Shown here piece by piece: positions 33,124 through 41,557 of a stretch of 64,000 nucleotides of DNA. Origin of the DNA: Bacillota bacterium (GTDB lineage: Bacteria; Bacillota; Clostridia; Oscillospirales; Acutalibacteraceae). The translations under genes were made by a program, and so were the position numbers. The stretch's first letter is position 1, and each line of letters begins with the position of its first letter. A model generated the notes under the pieces. That model was given only the letters and a program-made list of their open reading frames with translations, did no database searches and was not told where the DNA came from. The stretch is taken from assembly GCA_023390175.1 (NCBI GenBank), contig JAEWDK010000024.1, forward strand, positions 248,001 to 312,000. The letters run 5' to 3'.

Positions 33124-34002
33124 TTATTCAATATTTTGAATCTGTTCGCGGATTTTTTCAATTTCCGCTTTAATATCCACAACCATGTATGCAATTTGCG
33201 AATCAACACATTTTGAACCGATTGTGTTTGCCTCACGGTTCATTTCCTGCACAATAAAGTCCAGCTTGCGGCCGATCGCCTCATCTGAATTGAGCATTTT
33301 CAAGCATTGCTCAAAATGGCTGCGAAGCCGCACGGTTTCCTCCGCAACTGCAATTTTATCGGCAAAGATTGCAGCTTCCGTCAATACTCTCTGCTCATCA
33401 ATATTTGTATCGCTCAGCATTTCAGCAAGTCTTTGATTTAGCTTTTGCTGATATTCTATTACAGTCTGCGGAGAACGCTCCTCAATTTGGCCGACAATCC
33501 GCAGGATGGTTTCGGTTCGCTGCAGAACATCGGTTTTAAGGCGTTCCCCTTCTGTTTCCCTCATACGAATGAGCGCTTTTATCGCACGGTCCGCTACTGA
33601 TTTTACAGAGCTCCAAATGATTTCCTCATCGTCCGGCGCCTTGTGTATTGTAAAAATGTCGTTGTATTTTGAAACTGTACTGACAGAAATATCGTCACGA
33701 AGCTGATACCGTTCAGCCAGTTCCCGCAGCGCGCTCACATAACCGGCCGCAAGGGAATGATTCACTAAAACCTGCGCGTCGGTATCCTCCAGGGTTTCAA
33801 TAGAAACATAAACATCGATTTTTCCACGTGAAATTTGGCTTTGCAGATAGGACTTCAACTTTTCATCCAAAAAACCGTATCCGCGGCTGATGCGCGAAGA
33901 AAATTCAAAATACCTGTGGTTTACTGATTTAATCTCAACAATAATGTCACGCCCGTCAATTGTGTCCTCACATTTTCCAAAACCGGTCATACTTTTAATC
34001 AC
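33124..34002 (-). CDS. yicC: YicC/YloC-type endoribonuclease
   Basis: This 292-residue protein begins IKSMTGFGKCE and ends with the DUF1732 segment (KLDFIVQEMNREANTIGSK), the diagnostic ends of the YicC/YloC family. Members are now regarded as endoribonucleases. The start is a GTG at 34002. It is the first gene of the large conserved block running to thiN/spoVM and has a good sigma-A promoter upstream. Confidence 0.93.
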   Translation of the reverse strand: MIKSMTGFGKCEDTIDGRDIIVEIKSVNHRYFEFSSRISRGYGFLDEKLKSYLQSQISRGKIDVYVSIETLEDTDAQVLVNHSLAAGYVSALRELAERYQLRDDISVSTVSKYNDIFTIHKAPDDEEIIWSSVKSVADRAIKALIRMRETEGERLKTDVLQRTETILRIVGQIEERSPQTVIEYQQKLNQRLAEMLSDTNIDEQRVLTEAAIFADKIAVAEETVRLRSHFEQCLKMLNSDEAIGRKLDFIVQEMNREANTIGSKCVDSQIAYMVVDIKAEIEKIREQIQNIE

Positions 34003-34075
34003 GCGATATCATCTCAATTCAAAACAGATTGCAAAATGGCGATTCCGGCAAAATCGTCATAGAGTATTATTATCT

Positions 34076-34105
34076 ATTTTAGCAGTTTCTTATAGTGATT
34101 GTCAA
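34076..34105 (-). promoter_or_regulatory. Sigma-A promoter for yicC-remA-gmk operon
   Basis: The minus strand reads TTGACA (34100-34105), 18-base spacer, TAAAAT (34076-34081). It lies between the upstream operon's terminator and yicC. Confidence 0.8.
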
Positions 34106-34114
34106 CCATAGTAA

Positions 34115-34152
34115 AAGCAAAACAATTCAGCCCCGGGAATGGGGCTGAATTG
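34115..34152 (-). terminator. Rho-independent terminator after the carboxyltransferase operon
   Basis: A 12-bp perfect stem (CAATTCAGCCCC/GGGGCTGAATTG) with a 6-base loop is followed by TTTTGCTTTT on the minus strand, just after the stop at 34166. Confidence 0.9.
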
Positions 34153-34165
34153 GAAAAATAAGCTA

Positions 34166-35566
34166 TTAGACCGGATGAACCATTTGCTCGGCGTTTGCAT
34201 GTTTGCCGTCAATTCCATACTTCTTTTCCGCGCGTTTTTTAAAGAAGTCGGTCGCCACCTTCGGGAATTGAGCATAGGAAAGCACATCTTCTTCCTGCTC
34301 CGTCCACTGGGCGCACTCTTTGCGGAGCGTTTCCAGTTCCGGTTTAAGCAGATCGGCGGGCCGGCAGGTAACTCTTGGAGCATCCCCGATGATTTTTTCG
34401 ACAAACGCGTCGTCAATCGGAAGCGGAGTTGTTCCGTATTTTCCGGCAACAAGGTCTTTGAACTCATTGGTACACATTTTGTAGCGTTCCCCGGTAATTA
34501 CATTGTAAACAGCCTGTGTTCCGACAATTTGGGAAGTCGGAGTAACAAGCGGCGGGTAACCGGAATCCTGACGGACACGCGGTACCTCCTGAAGAACGTC
34601 AATCAGTTTATCCGCTTTTCCTGCCTGTTTAAGCTGGGAAAGCAGGTTGGAAAGCATTCCTCCCGGAACCTGGTAAACCAGTGCGTTTGTATCGGTTGCC
34701 AGCATCTTCGGGTCCAGAAGACCGCTTTTAATATATTTTTCCCTTAGGGTCATAAAGTATTCTCTGATTTCATTCAGGAGGATAAGGTCAAGACCCGTAT
34801 CGTATTCCGTTCCCTGCAGCGCGGCAACCATGGACTCTGTCGGCGTATGGGAAGTACCAAGAGCCAGCGGCGACATAGCCGTGTCAAGAAGGTCAACGCC
34901 GGCCTCCACTGCCTTTAACTCGCACATCGAAGCAAGGCCGGAGGTGTAATGGGTGTGAAGCTGAATCGGAATTTTGACAGCCTGTTTGAGCGCCTTTACC
35001 AAATCATATGTTTCATATGGTGTTAAAAGAGCTGCCATGTCTTTCAGGCAGATGGAATCTGCCCCGGTTTCCTCTATCTTCTTCGCGTAATCAACGTAAT
35101 ATTCATGGGTGAAAATCGGGCCGGTTGTATAAGAGATAGCGACCTGTGCATGTGCGCCTTCTTTTTTGGCGGCCTTGATGGCGACTGTTAGGTTTTTAAT
35201 GTCATTTAGCGCATCGAATATCCGGATGATATCAATTCCGTTTGCTGCCGTGCGCTGGACAAAATATTCCAGAACGTCGTCTGCGTAATGACGGTAGCCC
35301 AGCATATTCTGCCCCCTGAACAGCATTTGGAGCTTTGTGTTCGGGCAGTTTTTACGAAGGGTTCTGAGCCTTTCCCACGGATCCTCATTTAAGAAACGCA
35401 GGCAGGAGTCAAAGGTTGCGCCACCCCAGCATTCCAGTGAATGGAAGCCAACCTGATCCAGCTTTCCTAAAATCGGAAGCATATCTTCAATCGGCATTCT
35501 TGTGGCAATCAGCGACTGGTGTGCGTCGCGCAGAACAGTTTCGGTAATTCCAATTTTTTTAGCCAT
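34166..35566 (-). CDS. Oxaloacetate/pyruvate carboxyltransferase subunit (OadA/5S type)
   Basis: This 466-residue biotin-dependent carboxyltransferase is of the pyruvate carboxylase/oxaloacetate decarboxylase alpha type. It has the opening ITETVLRDAHQSLIATRM, the active-site lysine in SICLKDMAALLTPY and the metal-binding HTHYTSG. The conserved post-barrel region (VPGGMLSNL) follows. It lacks the fused C-terminal biotin domain of full OadA; biotin is supplied by the separate gene just upstream. In the 12S/1.3S/5S transcarboxylase this is the 5S subunit, which moves carboxyl groups between carboxybiotin and pyruvate. AAGGGGG precedes the ATG. Confidence 0.9.
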   Translation of the reverse strand: MAKKIGITETVLRDAHQSLIATRMPIEDMLPILGKLDQVGFHSLECWGGATFDSCLRFLNEDPWERLRTLRKNCPNTKLQMLFRGQNMLGYRHYADDVLEYFVQRTAANGIDIIRIFDALNDIKNLTVAIKAAKKEGAHAQVAISYTTGPIFTHEYYVDYAKKIEETGADSICLKDMAALLTPYETYDLVKALKQAVKIPIQLHTHYTSGLASMCELKAVEAGVDLLDTAMSPLALGTSHTPTESMVAALQGTEYDTGLDLILLNEIREYFMTLREKYIKSGLLDPKMLATDTNALVYQVPGGMLSNLLSQLKQAGKADKLIDVLQEVPRVRQDSGYPPLVTPTSQIVGTQAVYNVITGERYKMCTNEFKDLVAGKYGTTPLPIDDAFVEKIIGDAPRVTCRPADLLKPELETLRKECAQWTEQEEDVLSYAQFPKVATDFFKKRAEKKYGIDGKHANAEQMVHPV

Positions 35567-35578
35567 TCCCGCGCCCCC

Positions 35579-35986
35579 TTACTGGAGGGAAACAAGAGGA
35601 GTGCCGGATTCAACGCTATCCCCTTTGTTTACATGTACGGCTGCAACAACTGCGTCGTGAGGAGCCATAATTTCATTCTCCATCTTCATTGCTTCCAGGA
35701 TAACCAAAACATCGCTTTTCTTTACGCTTTGACCGGGTTTAACATTTACGGAGACAATGGTGCCTGGCATTGGGGACGCAATTAATTCCGCGTCTGCAGG
35801 CACTTCTGCTTTTGCAGCGGGTGCCTGCGCAGCAGCCGGAGCCGGTGCCGAAACTGCGGCAGCCTGCGGTACGGCGGCAACAGGAGCGGCAGGAGTGGCA
35901 GGAGCGGCAACAGACGCGGTACCGCCCGCTTCTTCTACCTGAACATCATATATGGTGCCGTTAACCGTTATTTTAAGATTTTTCAT
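35579..35986 (-). CDS. Biotin carboxyl carrier protein
   Basis: This 135-residue biotin/lipoyl-attachment protein has a short N-terminal beta segment (MKNLKITVNGTIYDVQVEE) and an Ala/Pro-rich flexible linker at about 23-62. The C-terminal biotinyl domain has the acceptor K101 in EAMKMEN. The layout matches the 1.3S subunit of transcarboxylase and the OadG/MmdC-type carriers. It lies between the two carboxyltransferase genes (12 bases before one, 47 after the other) and would shuttle the carboxyl group between their active sites. AGGAGGTC precedes the ATG. Confidence 0.93.
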   Translation of the reverse strand: MKNLKITVNGTIYDVQVEEAGGTASVAAPATPAAPVAAVPQAAAVSAPAPAAAQAPAAKAEVPADAELIASPMPGTIVSVNVKPGQSVKKSDVLVILEAMKMENEIMAPHDAVVAAVHVNKGDSVESGTPLVSLQ

Positions 35987-36033
35987 ATGTTTGACCTCCT
36001 AAAATATTTGAAGTTTTATGAATGAAAGAAAAG

Positions 36034-37392
36034 CTACATTTGAATATTGCTGTGCTTTTTCGGGAGGCCGGTAACCCTCTTGCCGGAAAGCATTTCAAGG
36101 CAGGAAATGATTCTGGTTCGCGTGTCTTGTGCAAGAATGATATCCTCGATAAATCCGTTAGCCGCCGCCGCAAACGGAGCCGCTTCGGTATTCTTGTATT
36201 CTTCAATCAGCTTTTTGCGGTCCTCTACCGGGTTTTCCGAGCCGGACAGGCGGTCGTTCCACAGGAAAACGGTTGCTGTTTCAGGTGCAAGCGGGGAAAT
36301 AACCGCGTTTGGCCATGCAAGGGTATAATCGGAATTCGCGCCGCGGCCGGCCACGGCAATGTAAACAGGGCCGCACGCTGTGCCGGTAATTACCGAAAGC
36401 TTCGGTGTGGTTGCTTCTGAATAAGCGCTTGAAAGCTTGGACGCTTCCCGAAGGGAGGTGAACTTTTCAGCGTTTACAAATGTGACAACAGGAAGCGAAA
36501 ACGCATCACAAAAACGGATAAACCGCGCTGCCTTTGAACAGGCATCCGCATCAATCACACCGTTCAGCATAACGATTCCGGCGGTTGAACCGCCAACCTC
36601 GCAAAGGCCGGTTACGGTCGGTGCCCCAAACTTTTCACCCATTTCAATAAAACTGTCTGCGTCGCAAACAGCGGCGATAATTTCTTTTGCACCGGACTCG
36701 TCAGTCAGCGCCGGTACGCCGTTTTCACGCTGTATGTTCAGGATGGAGCTCCCGGAAAGATTATTGGACGGAAGGACTGTAATCAGTCTGCGCACCGTTT
36801 GAACTGCGTTCTGTTCATCCTTCGCCGCAATATGACACACGCCCAGCCTTGCAGCTTCATCCGCAGAGCCGCCTTCCCCGTTGGTAGCAATGGTAAGTTC
36901 CGCTTTGTCCGACATTACCACAATATCCGCTCCGGCGGCAATCATTGCGGAGGTGCCGACACACGGGCCAAGAATCAGTGCAATTTGCGGAACCACGCCG
37001 GAAAGGTTGTTGGAGTTTAATAAAATCTCACCATAGGCTGCAAGCAAATCGCTGCCCTCGGCTAAGCGGCCGCCTACGGAATCATAAATTCCGATGATCG
37101 GTGTTCCGGTCTTTACAGCTAACGCATAAATTTTATTGATTTTGGCAGCCTGTGCCTTCGACATTGCTCCGCCCTCAATATCGCTGCTCTGCACAAATGC
37201 GTAAGCAGGGCACCCTTCGATTGTGCCAAAGCCCGCCACTGCTCCGCTGTAATTTTCACCCGATTTTGCAAAGCAATCAATTTCATTGAAGCTGCCTACA
37301 TCAAATAAAGAAGTGATACGTTTATAGCCGATGTCATCTTTTTTCGCATCACGTACTTTTTGCAGCAGTTCGGCATTGCCGGCGTTACTCAT
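36034..37392 (-). CDS. Acyl-CoA carboxyltransferase subunit (MmdA/12S type)
   Basis: This 452-residue protein has the two crotonase-like halves of the acyl-CoA carboxyltransferase family. The N-terminal half contains GIYDSVGGRLAEG, ALILGPCVGTSA and ADIVVMSDKA; the C-terminal half has TVTGLCEVGG, AARFIRFCDAF and AVAGRGANSDY. It is somewhat shorter and more divergent than a typical 510-residue MmdA, so the acyl-CoA substrate is uncertain. The ATG at 37392 has ACGGAGGAG upstream. As first gene of the three-gene unit it has a consensus promoter. A methylmalonyl-CoA or acetyl-type substrate is inferred from the family. Confidence 0.87.
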   Translation of the reverse strand: MSNAGNAELLQKVRDAKKDDIGYKRITSLFDVGSFNEIDCFAKSGENYSGAVAGFGTIEGCPAYAFVQSSDIEGGAMSKAQAAKINKIYALAVKTGTPIIGIYDSVGGRLAEGSDLLAAYGEILLNSNNLSGVVPQIALILGPCVGTSAMIAAGADIVVMSDKAELTIATNGEGGSADEAARLGVCHIAAKDEQNAVQTVRRLITVLPSNNLSGSSILNIQRENGVPALTDESGAKEIIAAVCDADSFIEMGEKFGAPTVTGLCEVGGSTAGIVMLNGVIDADACSKAARFIRFCDAFSLPVVTFVNAEKFTSLREASKLSSAYSEATTPKLSVITGTACGPVYIAVAGRGANSDYTLAWPNAVISPLAPETATVFLWNDRLSGSENPVEDRKKLIEEYKNTEAAPFAAAANGFIEDIILAQDTRTRIISCLEMLSGKRVTGLPKKHSNIQM

Positions 37393-37441
37393 TTTAACTC
37401 CTCCGTTTATATAAAATATATTTGTTAATTTATTTACAATA

Positions 37442-37470
37442 ATTATAATATATTCCCAGTAAGTTGGCAA
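37442..37470 (-). promoter_or_regulatory. Sigma-A promoter for the carboxyltransferase operon
   Basis: The minus strand reads TTGCCA (37465-37470), 17-base spacer, TATAAT (37442-37447). It is about 50 bases before the first start codon. Confidence 0.82.
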
Positions 37471-37501
37471 GTATTTCAACGGTATTTATCAGATTTGCCG
37501 A

Positions 37502-37888
37502 CTAACGATTGCATATTCTAACAATTTTCTCAAGCGGACACAGCATTTTCCCTTGTGAAAGCACAAATCCGCATGATTGAAACTGTTGATTGAATGCAAG
37601 AACAAAGGATTCTATCTGATAAGCCCCCACTGTTGCACCATAGGAAGCGGCCGCCCTCATCATACCGTCCGCACACATATGGCTTTGTGCGTCCGACTGG
37701 GAATCATTCCCGCACAATTCCATTTTTAATATGCGTAACGTGGAGGATTTTACATCCACAACCACATAACCGAGTTCTGCTCCCGCTTCGTTCATTACAA
37801 GGATTTCAGCGTTGTCTTCTGCGCCCTGTACCGCCCGAAGGATTCCGTCTTTCCTTGCGCCGTTCATCAGCGGCAGTATGGTGATCAT
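37502..37888 (-). CDS. Hypothetical protein, possible GNAT-like fold
   Basis: I do not recognise this 128-residue protein firmly. The pattern of a beta strand (ELGYVVVDVKSSTLRILKME), a helix (DGMMRAAASYGATVGA) and a late CGFVLSQGK segment resembles a compact N-acetyltransferase-type fold. The acetyl-CoA loop is not clear. The ATG at 37888 has a GGGGGGCG site 6 bases upstream and the gene overlaps the 3' end of rluB by 83 bases, an unusually long same-strand overlap. An internal start (MNEAGAELGY) would avoid most of it. Confidence 0.6.
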   Translation of the reverse strand: MITILPLMNGARKDGILRAVQGAEDNAEILVMNEAGAELGYVVVDVKSSTLRILKMELCGNDSQSDAQSHMCADGMMRAAASYGATVGAYQIESFVLAFNQQFQSCGFVLSQGKMLCPLEKIVRICNR

Positions 37889-38645
37889 CCGGTTCGCCCC
37901 CCATATCCTCGTACTGCTTGTCCGCTTTTGCCCCGGCGGTAAGCTTTTTTACTTCTTCCGATGTGAGCATCCGCCATTTTCCGGGCTGGAGCATGCCAAG
38001 CTTGAGCTGCCCGATTGCAATGCGTTTCAGCCGGGCAACTTCGAGCCCCAGCTGCTCACACATTTTTCTGATCTGGCGGTTTCTGCCTTCATACAGCACA
38101 ATTTCAAGCACCACACGCCCCGCTTCCTGCGAAATTACATTTACTCTGGCAGGAGCGGTTTTTCGGTCATCGATCACCATGCCGACAGCCATCTGCGTCA
38201 GCTGATCTTCCGAAATGGAAGGACGTATGGTAACGCGGTATGTTTTTGGAATGTGAAGGGACGGATGCGTCATAGCATTTGCGAACTCACCGTCGTTCGT
38301 CATGAGGAGCAATCCCTCGGAATCCCGGTCAAGGCGGCCAACGGGATAAATTCGTTCCGGAACATCGCCGACCAGCTCGGCAACACATTTGCGGTCCATC
38401 TCATCACTCATGGTCGTAATAAAGCCGCGCGGCTTATGCAGCATAAGGTAAACCTCTTTGACATGGGTGTCAAGGGGTTTGCCTTTCACGCTGATTTTGT
38501 CTTTTTTAGGATCAACCTTATCCCCTATTTTTGCGGTAACGCCGTTTACCTTAATATCACCGGCGGAAATCATCTCTTCCGCCTTCCGTCTGGAAGCAAC
38601 CCCGCAGTCCGCAAGCATTTTTTGCAGCCTAACATCTTGTGCCAT
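37806..38645 (-). CDS. rluB: 23S rRNA pseudouridine synthase (RluB/RsuA family)
   Basis: This 279-residue enzyme converts a uridine in 23S rRNA to pseudouridine. An N-terminal S4 RNA-binding domain (VRLQKMLADCGVASRRKAEEMI) leads to the catalytic domain. The active-site aspartate is in VGRLDRDSEGLLL near 98, and EGRNRQIRKM lies near 182. The last 45 residues are charged and low in structure, and they are the part overlapped by the next gene. It follows a DacF-type carboxypeptidase gene, as in other clostridia where it lies near scpAB. Confidence 0.94.
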   Translation of the reverse strand: MAQDVRLQKMLADCGVASRRKAEEMISAGDIKVNGVTAKIGDKVDPKKDKISVKGKPLDTHVKEVYLMLHKPRGFITTMSDEMDRKCVAELVGDVPERIYPVGRLDRDSEGLLLMTNDGEFANAMTHPSLHIPKTYRVTIRPSISEDQLTQMAVGMVIDDRKTAPARVNVISQEAGRVVLEIVLYEGRNRQIRKMCEQLGLEVARLKRIAIGQLKLGMLQPGKWRMLTSEEVKKLTAGAKADKQYEDMGGEPDDHHTAADERRKERRNPSGGTGRRRQR

Positions 38646-38671
38646 TGTATTAATTCATCCTTTATGTTTAT

Positions 38672-39820
38672 TTATATCGTAAATAAATTTTTCAATTTAT
38701 CTAAAAATATCTGAAATATGTTTTTTCCCGCAACACGCGGGGAAATCTGCACGGACGCAACCAGTTCGGTGGAAGCAATGGTCTGCGAACCAAGCATGTA
38801 TCGCACTGTTCCGAGCACCTGTCCGTCTTCGACCGGAGCATAGACAAAATGCGGTATTTCAACGGATCTTATAATATTGGAGATGTCCGCGGCATTTACC
38901 ACCACATTGCTTCCTGCTGTTCCGCACACCAAAGTGCTTTCCTGCATTCCGCCGACAACAGGAAGGGACACCGAATAGCCGGAATCGTCAATTGGGTAAC
39001 TGATCAGCTTTGTAAAACCGTAATTCAGCATCTGCTGATGGTCGTTCCAGTCATCCGGCGCATTCAGCGTAACTGCAATCAGACTGACTCCATCCCTTTG
39101 TGCCGCCGAAACAAGGCACCTTCCGGCCTTTTTTGTAAAGCCTGTTTTTACACCGATACACCCCTGATACATGCTTAACAGCTTATTGTGGTTGGTGAAC
39201 CGACGTGTCTGATCTGGATTTTCGTACTGAACATTCATCAATTTATTCCCGGCAATTTCAGCAAAATCAGGATTTTTCATTGCAGCAGCCGCAAGCGCAG
39301 CCAAATCACTTGCAGTCGTATAGTGTGCGTCATCGTCAAGGCCTGATGGTGTAACAAAGTGCGTATTTGAAAGATTCAATTCCTTAGCCCGTTTGTTCAT
39401 TAAATCCGAAAAAGCTTCTGTAGAACCGCTGATGGCAATCGCCGCCGAATTTGCGGCGTCATTCCCCGAAACAGTCAGCATTCCTGCCGCCAACGATTTT
39501 AAGCTGAGCTGCTGACCGGGTAAAAGACCCATGGAAGAGCCCTCGATCCGAACCATTTTGTCGGTAATCGTAACGATTTTATTGTTGACCGCTGCGGCCT
39601 CCAGCGTAAGTAAAGCGGTCATAATTTTGGTCGTACTCGCCATTGGCCGCTTTGTATTTTCATCCTTAGCAAACAATATTTGTCCACTGTCCGCATTAAT
39701 CAGCACTGCTGATTTTGCGGAAACCTGCGGCTGCGTATCTGCAGAAGCAGCAAGCGGAAAACAGGTGTACAGCAACAGAATGAATACAAATGATATTATT
39801 TTCTTTAACAAAGCAACCAC
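38672..39820 (-). CDS. D-alanyl-D-alanine carboxypeptidase (DacF/DacB type)
   Basis: This is a low-molecular-weight penicillin-binding protein of 382 residues that trims the terminal D-Ala from peptidoglycan stem peptides. A signal peptide (about 1-27) leads to the active-site motifs: SxxK as S62-T-T-K65, SGN near 118 and KTG in GVKTGFTKKAG near 225. A C-terminal beta domain and a terminal amphipathic stretch (IFQIFLDKLKNLFTI) for membrane anchoring follow. The frame opens at GTG 39820; a TTG at 39811, 5 bases after AGGTGG, is an alternative. Its nearness to ytfJ suggests, but does not prove, a spore-cortex role. Confidence 0.92.
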   Translation of the reverse strand: MVALLKKIISFVFILLLYTCFPLAASADTQPQVSAKSAVLINADSGQILFAKDENTKRPMASTTKIMTALLTLEAAAVNNKIVTITDKMVRIEGSSMGLLPGQQLSLKSLAAGMLTVSGNDAANSAAIAISGSTEAFSDLMNKRAKELNLSNTHFVTPSGLDDDAHYTTASDLAALAAAAMKNPDFAEIAGNKLMNVQYENPDQTRRFTNHNKLLSMYQGCIGVKTGFTKKAGRCLVSAAQRDGVSLIAVTLNAPDDWNDHQQMLNYGFTKLISYPIDDSGYSVSLPVVGGMQESTLVCGTAGSNVVVNAADISNIIRSVEIPHFVYAPVEDGQVLGTVRYMLGSQTIASTELVASVQISPRVAGKNIFQIFLDKLKNLFTI

Positions 39821-39868
39821 CTACCTATAATGAAATATATGCAGGCGGTTACTTTTTTATTTGATTTA

Positions 39869-40324
39869 TTATACCTGAGGGTCTTCCAGTTTCACGTCTG
39901 CAGCAACATGGCCCTGCGCACTGCTTTCCCCGGATTGTTTGGATTTTTTGCCGTTTTTACCGCTTAACATACCGCTGATTTTGTCAACAACTTCCGGGAC
40001 CAAGCCGATCATTCTGTCCGCAGAATTGTTGTATGGGTCAATTTGCAGCATCTTAACGCTTCCGTTGCAGATTGTGATGAAAGCAACAGGGCTAATCGAG
40101 ACCCCTGCCCCGGTGCCGCCGCCGAAAAACTCTTTATCCGACTGAACTTTCGTTGGGAAGTCCGAGCCGCCCGACGCAAATCCATAACTGATTTTAGACA
40201 CCGGAATGATAATGGAACCATCCGGCGAAGTGATCGGATCACCTACAATGGTGTTAATGTCCACCATTTCTTTAATCTTTTCGAGTGTGGTATTCATCAT
40301 ACCTTCAATTGGATGTTCACTCAT
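39869..40324 (-). CDS. ytfJ: GerW/YtfJ family sporulation protein
   Basis: This 151-residue protein opens HPIEGMMNTTLEKIKEMVDINTIVG and has the central IIPVSKISYGFASGGSDF and a glycine-rich GGGTGAGVSISPVAFI segment. These are the hallmarks of the GerW (YtfJ) family implicated in spore germination. The C-terminus is Lys/Ser-rich and disordered. The gene follows a DUF2953 (YtfI) gene at 25 bases, an association known from Bacillus. Function beyond the sporulation link is unknown. Confidence 0.92.
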   Translation of the reverse strand: MSEHPIEGMMNTTLEKIKEMVDINTIVGDPITSPDGSIIIPVSKISYGFASGGSDFPTKVQSDKEFFGGGTGAGVSISPVAFITICNGSVKMLQIDPYNNSADRMIGLVPEVVDKISGMLSGKNGKKSKQSGESSAQGHVAADVKLEDPQV

Positions 40325-40349
40325 TAAAATACACCGCCTTATTTTTAAA

Positions 40350-40976
40350 TTAATTTTCTGGAGTTTGTTTGATTGCCTTGAATATCTTCATGGATTGGAA
40401 CAGCGCCGACAACGATGAAGCGACAAGAAAAAGCAAGAGAATATGAGCCTTAAAATGAAATCGAATTTTACATGTTTTCGCCTGAAAATTCGGAACAATA
40501 TTAATATGATATTGTTTGCATTTCAAATTGTTAACCAACATTCCCATTGGCGTGTACACCGCGGCACAAATTCCGCCGAATAGAATAGCTGTCTGCGCGG
40601 CGTCCTCATCCCCAACAGCGACATCGACAGAAATACTGTCAATCACCATATGGGAAAATACCTTTTTTGCGGTTCCCGTTGCCATCGAAGCGAATTCACG
40701 AAGAATACTCAAAAAGCCCGATAGGCCCTTTTGCTCTAGTATGCCCCGAATTCTTGATTTTGCATCATTCCCGGCTGCCTGCTCTTTTTTTTCTTTTGGT
40801 CTTTTTTCCTCTTTTGGTTCCACTTTTTGCGGTGTTGGGGCAATTTTATAGGTAAAAAATAAATATCTGATTCTGGCACCCAGCTCATTTTCAAAATCAG
40901 CATAGATATGCACGGGGCAAAGCAACAGAATCAAAAAAAATAACAGAACCCCACAAATAACTATGACAGCAGTCAT
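40350..40976 (-). CDS. DUF2953 membrane protein (YtfI-like)
   Basis: This 208-residue protein has an N-terminal membrane helix (MTAVIVICGVLLFFLILLLC) and a short extracytoplasmic beta segment. A Lys/Glu/Pro-rich linker lies at about 53-70. The conserved C-terminal part includes AVGDEDAAQTAILFGGICAAVYTPMG and a second hydrophobic stretch. This is the DUF2953/YtfI pattern. Its role is unknown. It lies directly upstream of the GerW gene, as in Bacillus. GGAGGCTTT precedes the ATG. Confidence 0.85.
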   Translation of the reverse strand: MTAVIVICGVLLFFLILLLCPVHIYADFENELGARIRYLFFTYKIAPTPQKVEPKEEKRPKEKKEQAAGNDAKSRIRGILEQKGLSGFLSILREFASMATGTAKKVFSHMVIDSISVDVAVGDEDAAQTAILFGGICAAVYTPMGMLVNNLKCKQYHINIVPNFQAKTCKIRFHFKAHILLLFLVASSLSALFQSMKIFKAIKQTPEN

Positions 40977-41008
40977 AAAGCCTCCATAAAACGATTTGAA
41001 CTCCCGGT

Positions 41009-41557
41009 TCAGGCATCCGCTTTCTCATCTTCTTCATCCTCCGGCTGCTTTTGCGGAAGCGGAGGCAGCTCGGTTAATGATGAGATATTCAGGCACCTTA
41101 AAAAGTCGGCAGTCGTACCGTAAAGCAGCGGTCTGCCCGGCAGTTCCAGCCTGCCGCGTTCCTCTACAAGCCCTTTTGCAGTCAGGCTGCCCAGTACACC
41201 GGAGCAGTCAACGCCGCGTATCTGCTCAATAAATGCTTTTGTAACAGGCTGATTGTAAGCCACGATGGCAAGCACTTCCATGCCGGCCTGTGAAAGCGGC
41301 GTGTTCCGGCGCATATCCAAAATACACCGGATTGGGGCGGCATAGACCGGATTTGTACCCATTTGGTAATTATCTTCTAATTTTAAAATGTGAATTCCGG
41401 CGTCCTCCGTGTTAAACTCATCCATTAGATTCTGAAGTATTTTCGAGGCGGTAATCTTGTCCAACTCCAAAGCCTCGGCAATTCGGTCAATTGAAATCGG
41501 ATCGCCGCTTGCAAACAGCATTGCTTCTATTGCCCCCTGGAGCTTTTTGATTTCCAA
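41009..41557 (-). CDS. scpB: Segregation and condensation protein B
   Basis: ScpB is a winged-helix kleisin-interacting subunit of the SMC condensin complex. The 182 residues show the double winged-helix pattern (AIEAMLFASGDPISIDRI, then VLAIVAYNQPVTKAFIEQIRGVD). LVEERGRLELPGRPLLYGTT follows, all typical. The start is a TTG at 41557 inside the scpA 3' end (31-base overlap), so the two subunits are translationally coupled. The acidic tail is common. Confidence 0.95.
   Translation of the reverse strand: MEIKKLQGAIEAMLFASGDPISIDRIAEALELDKITASKILQNLMDEFNTEDAGIHILKLEDNYQMGTNPVYAAPIRCILDMRRNTPLSQAGMEVLAIVAYNQPVTKAFIEQIRGVDCSGVLGSLTAKGLVEERGRLELPGRPLLYGTTADFLRCLNISSLTELPPLPQKQPEDEEDEKADA

Noticed and set aside
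37812..38714. 300-codon open frame on the + strand opposite rluB and its neighbour
   Set aside because: Antisense to well-supported genes, with no ribosome binding site and no recognisable domain.
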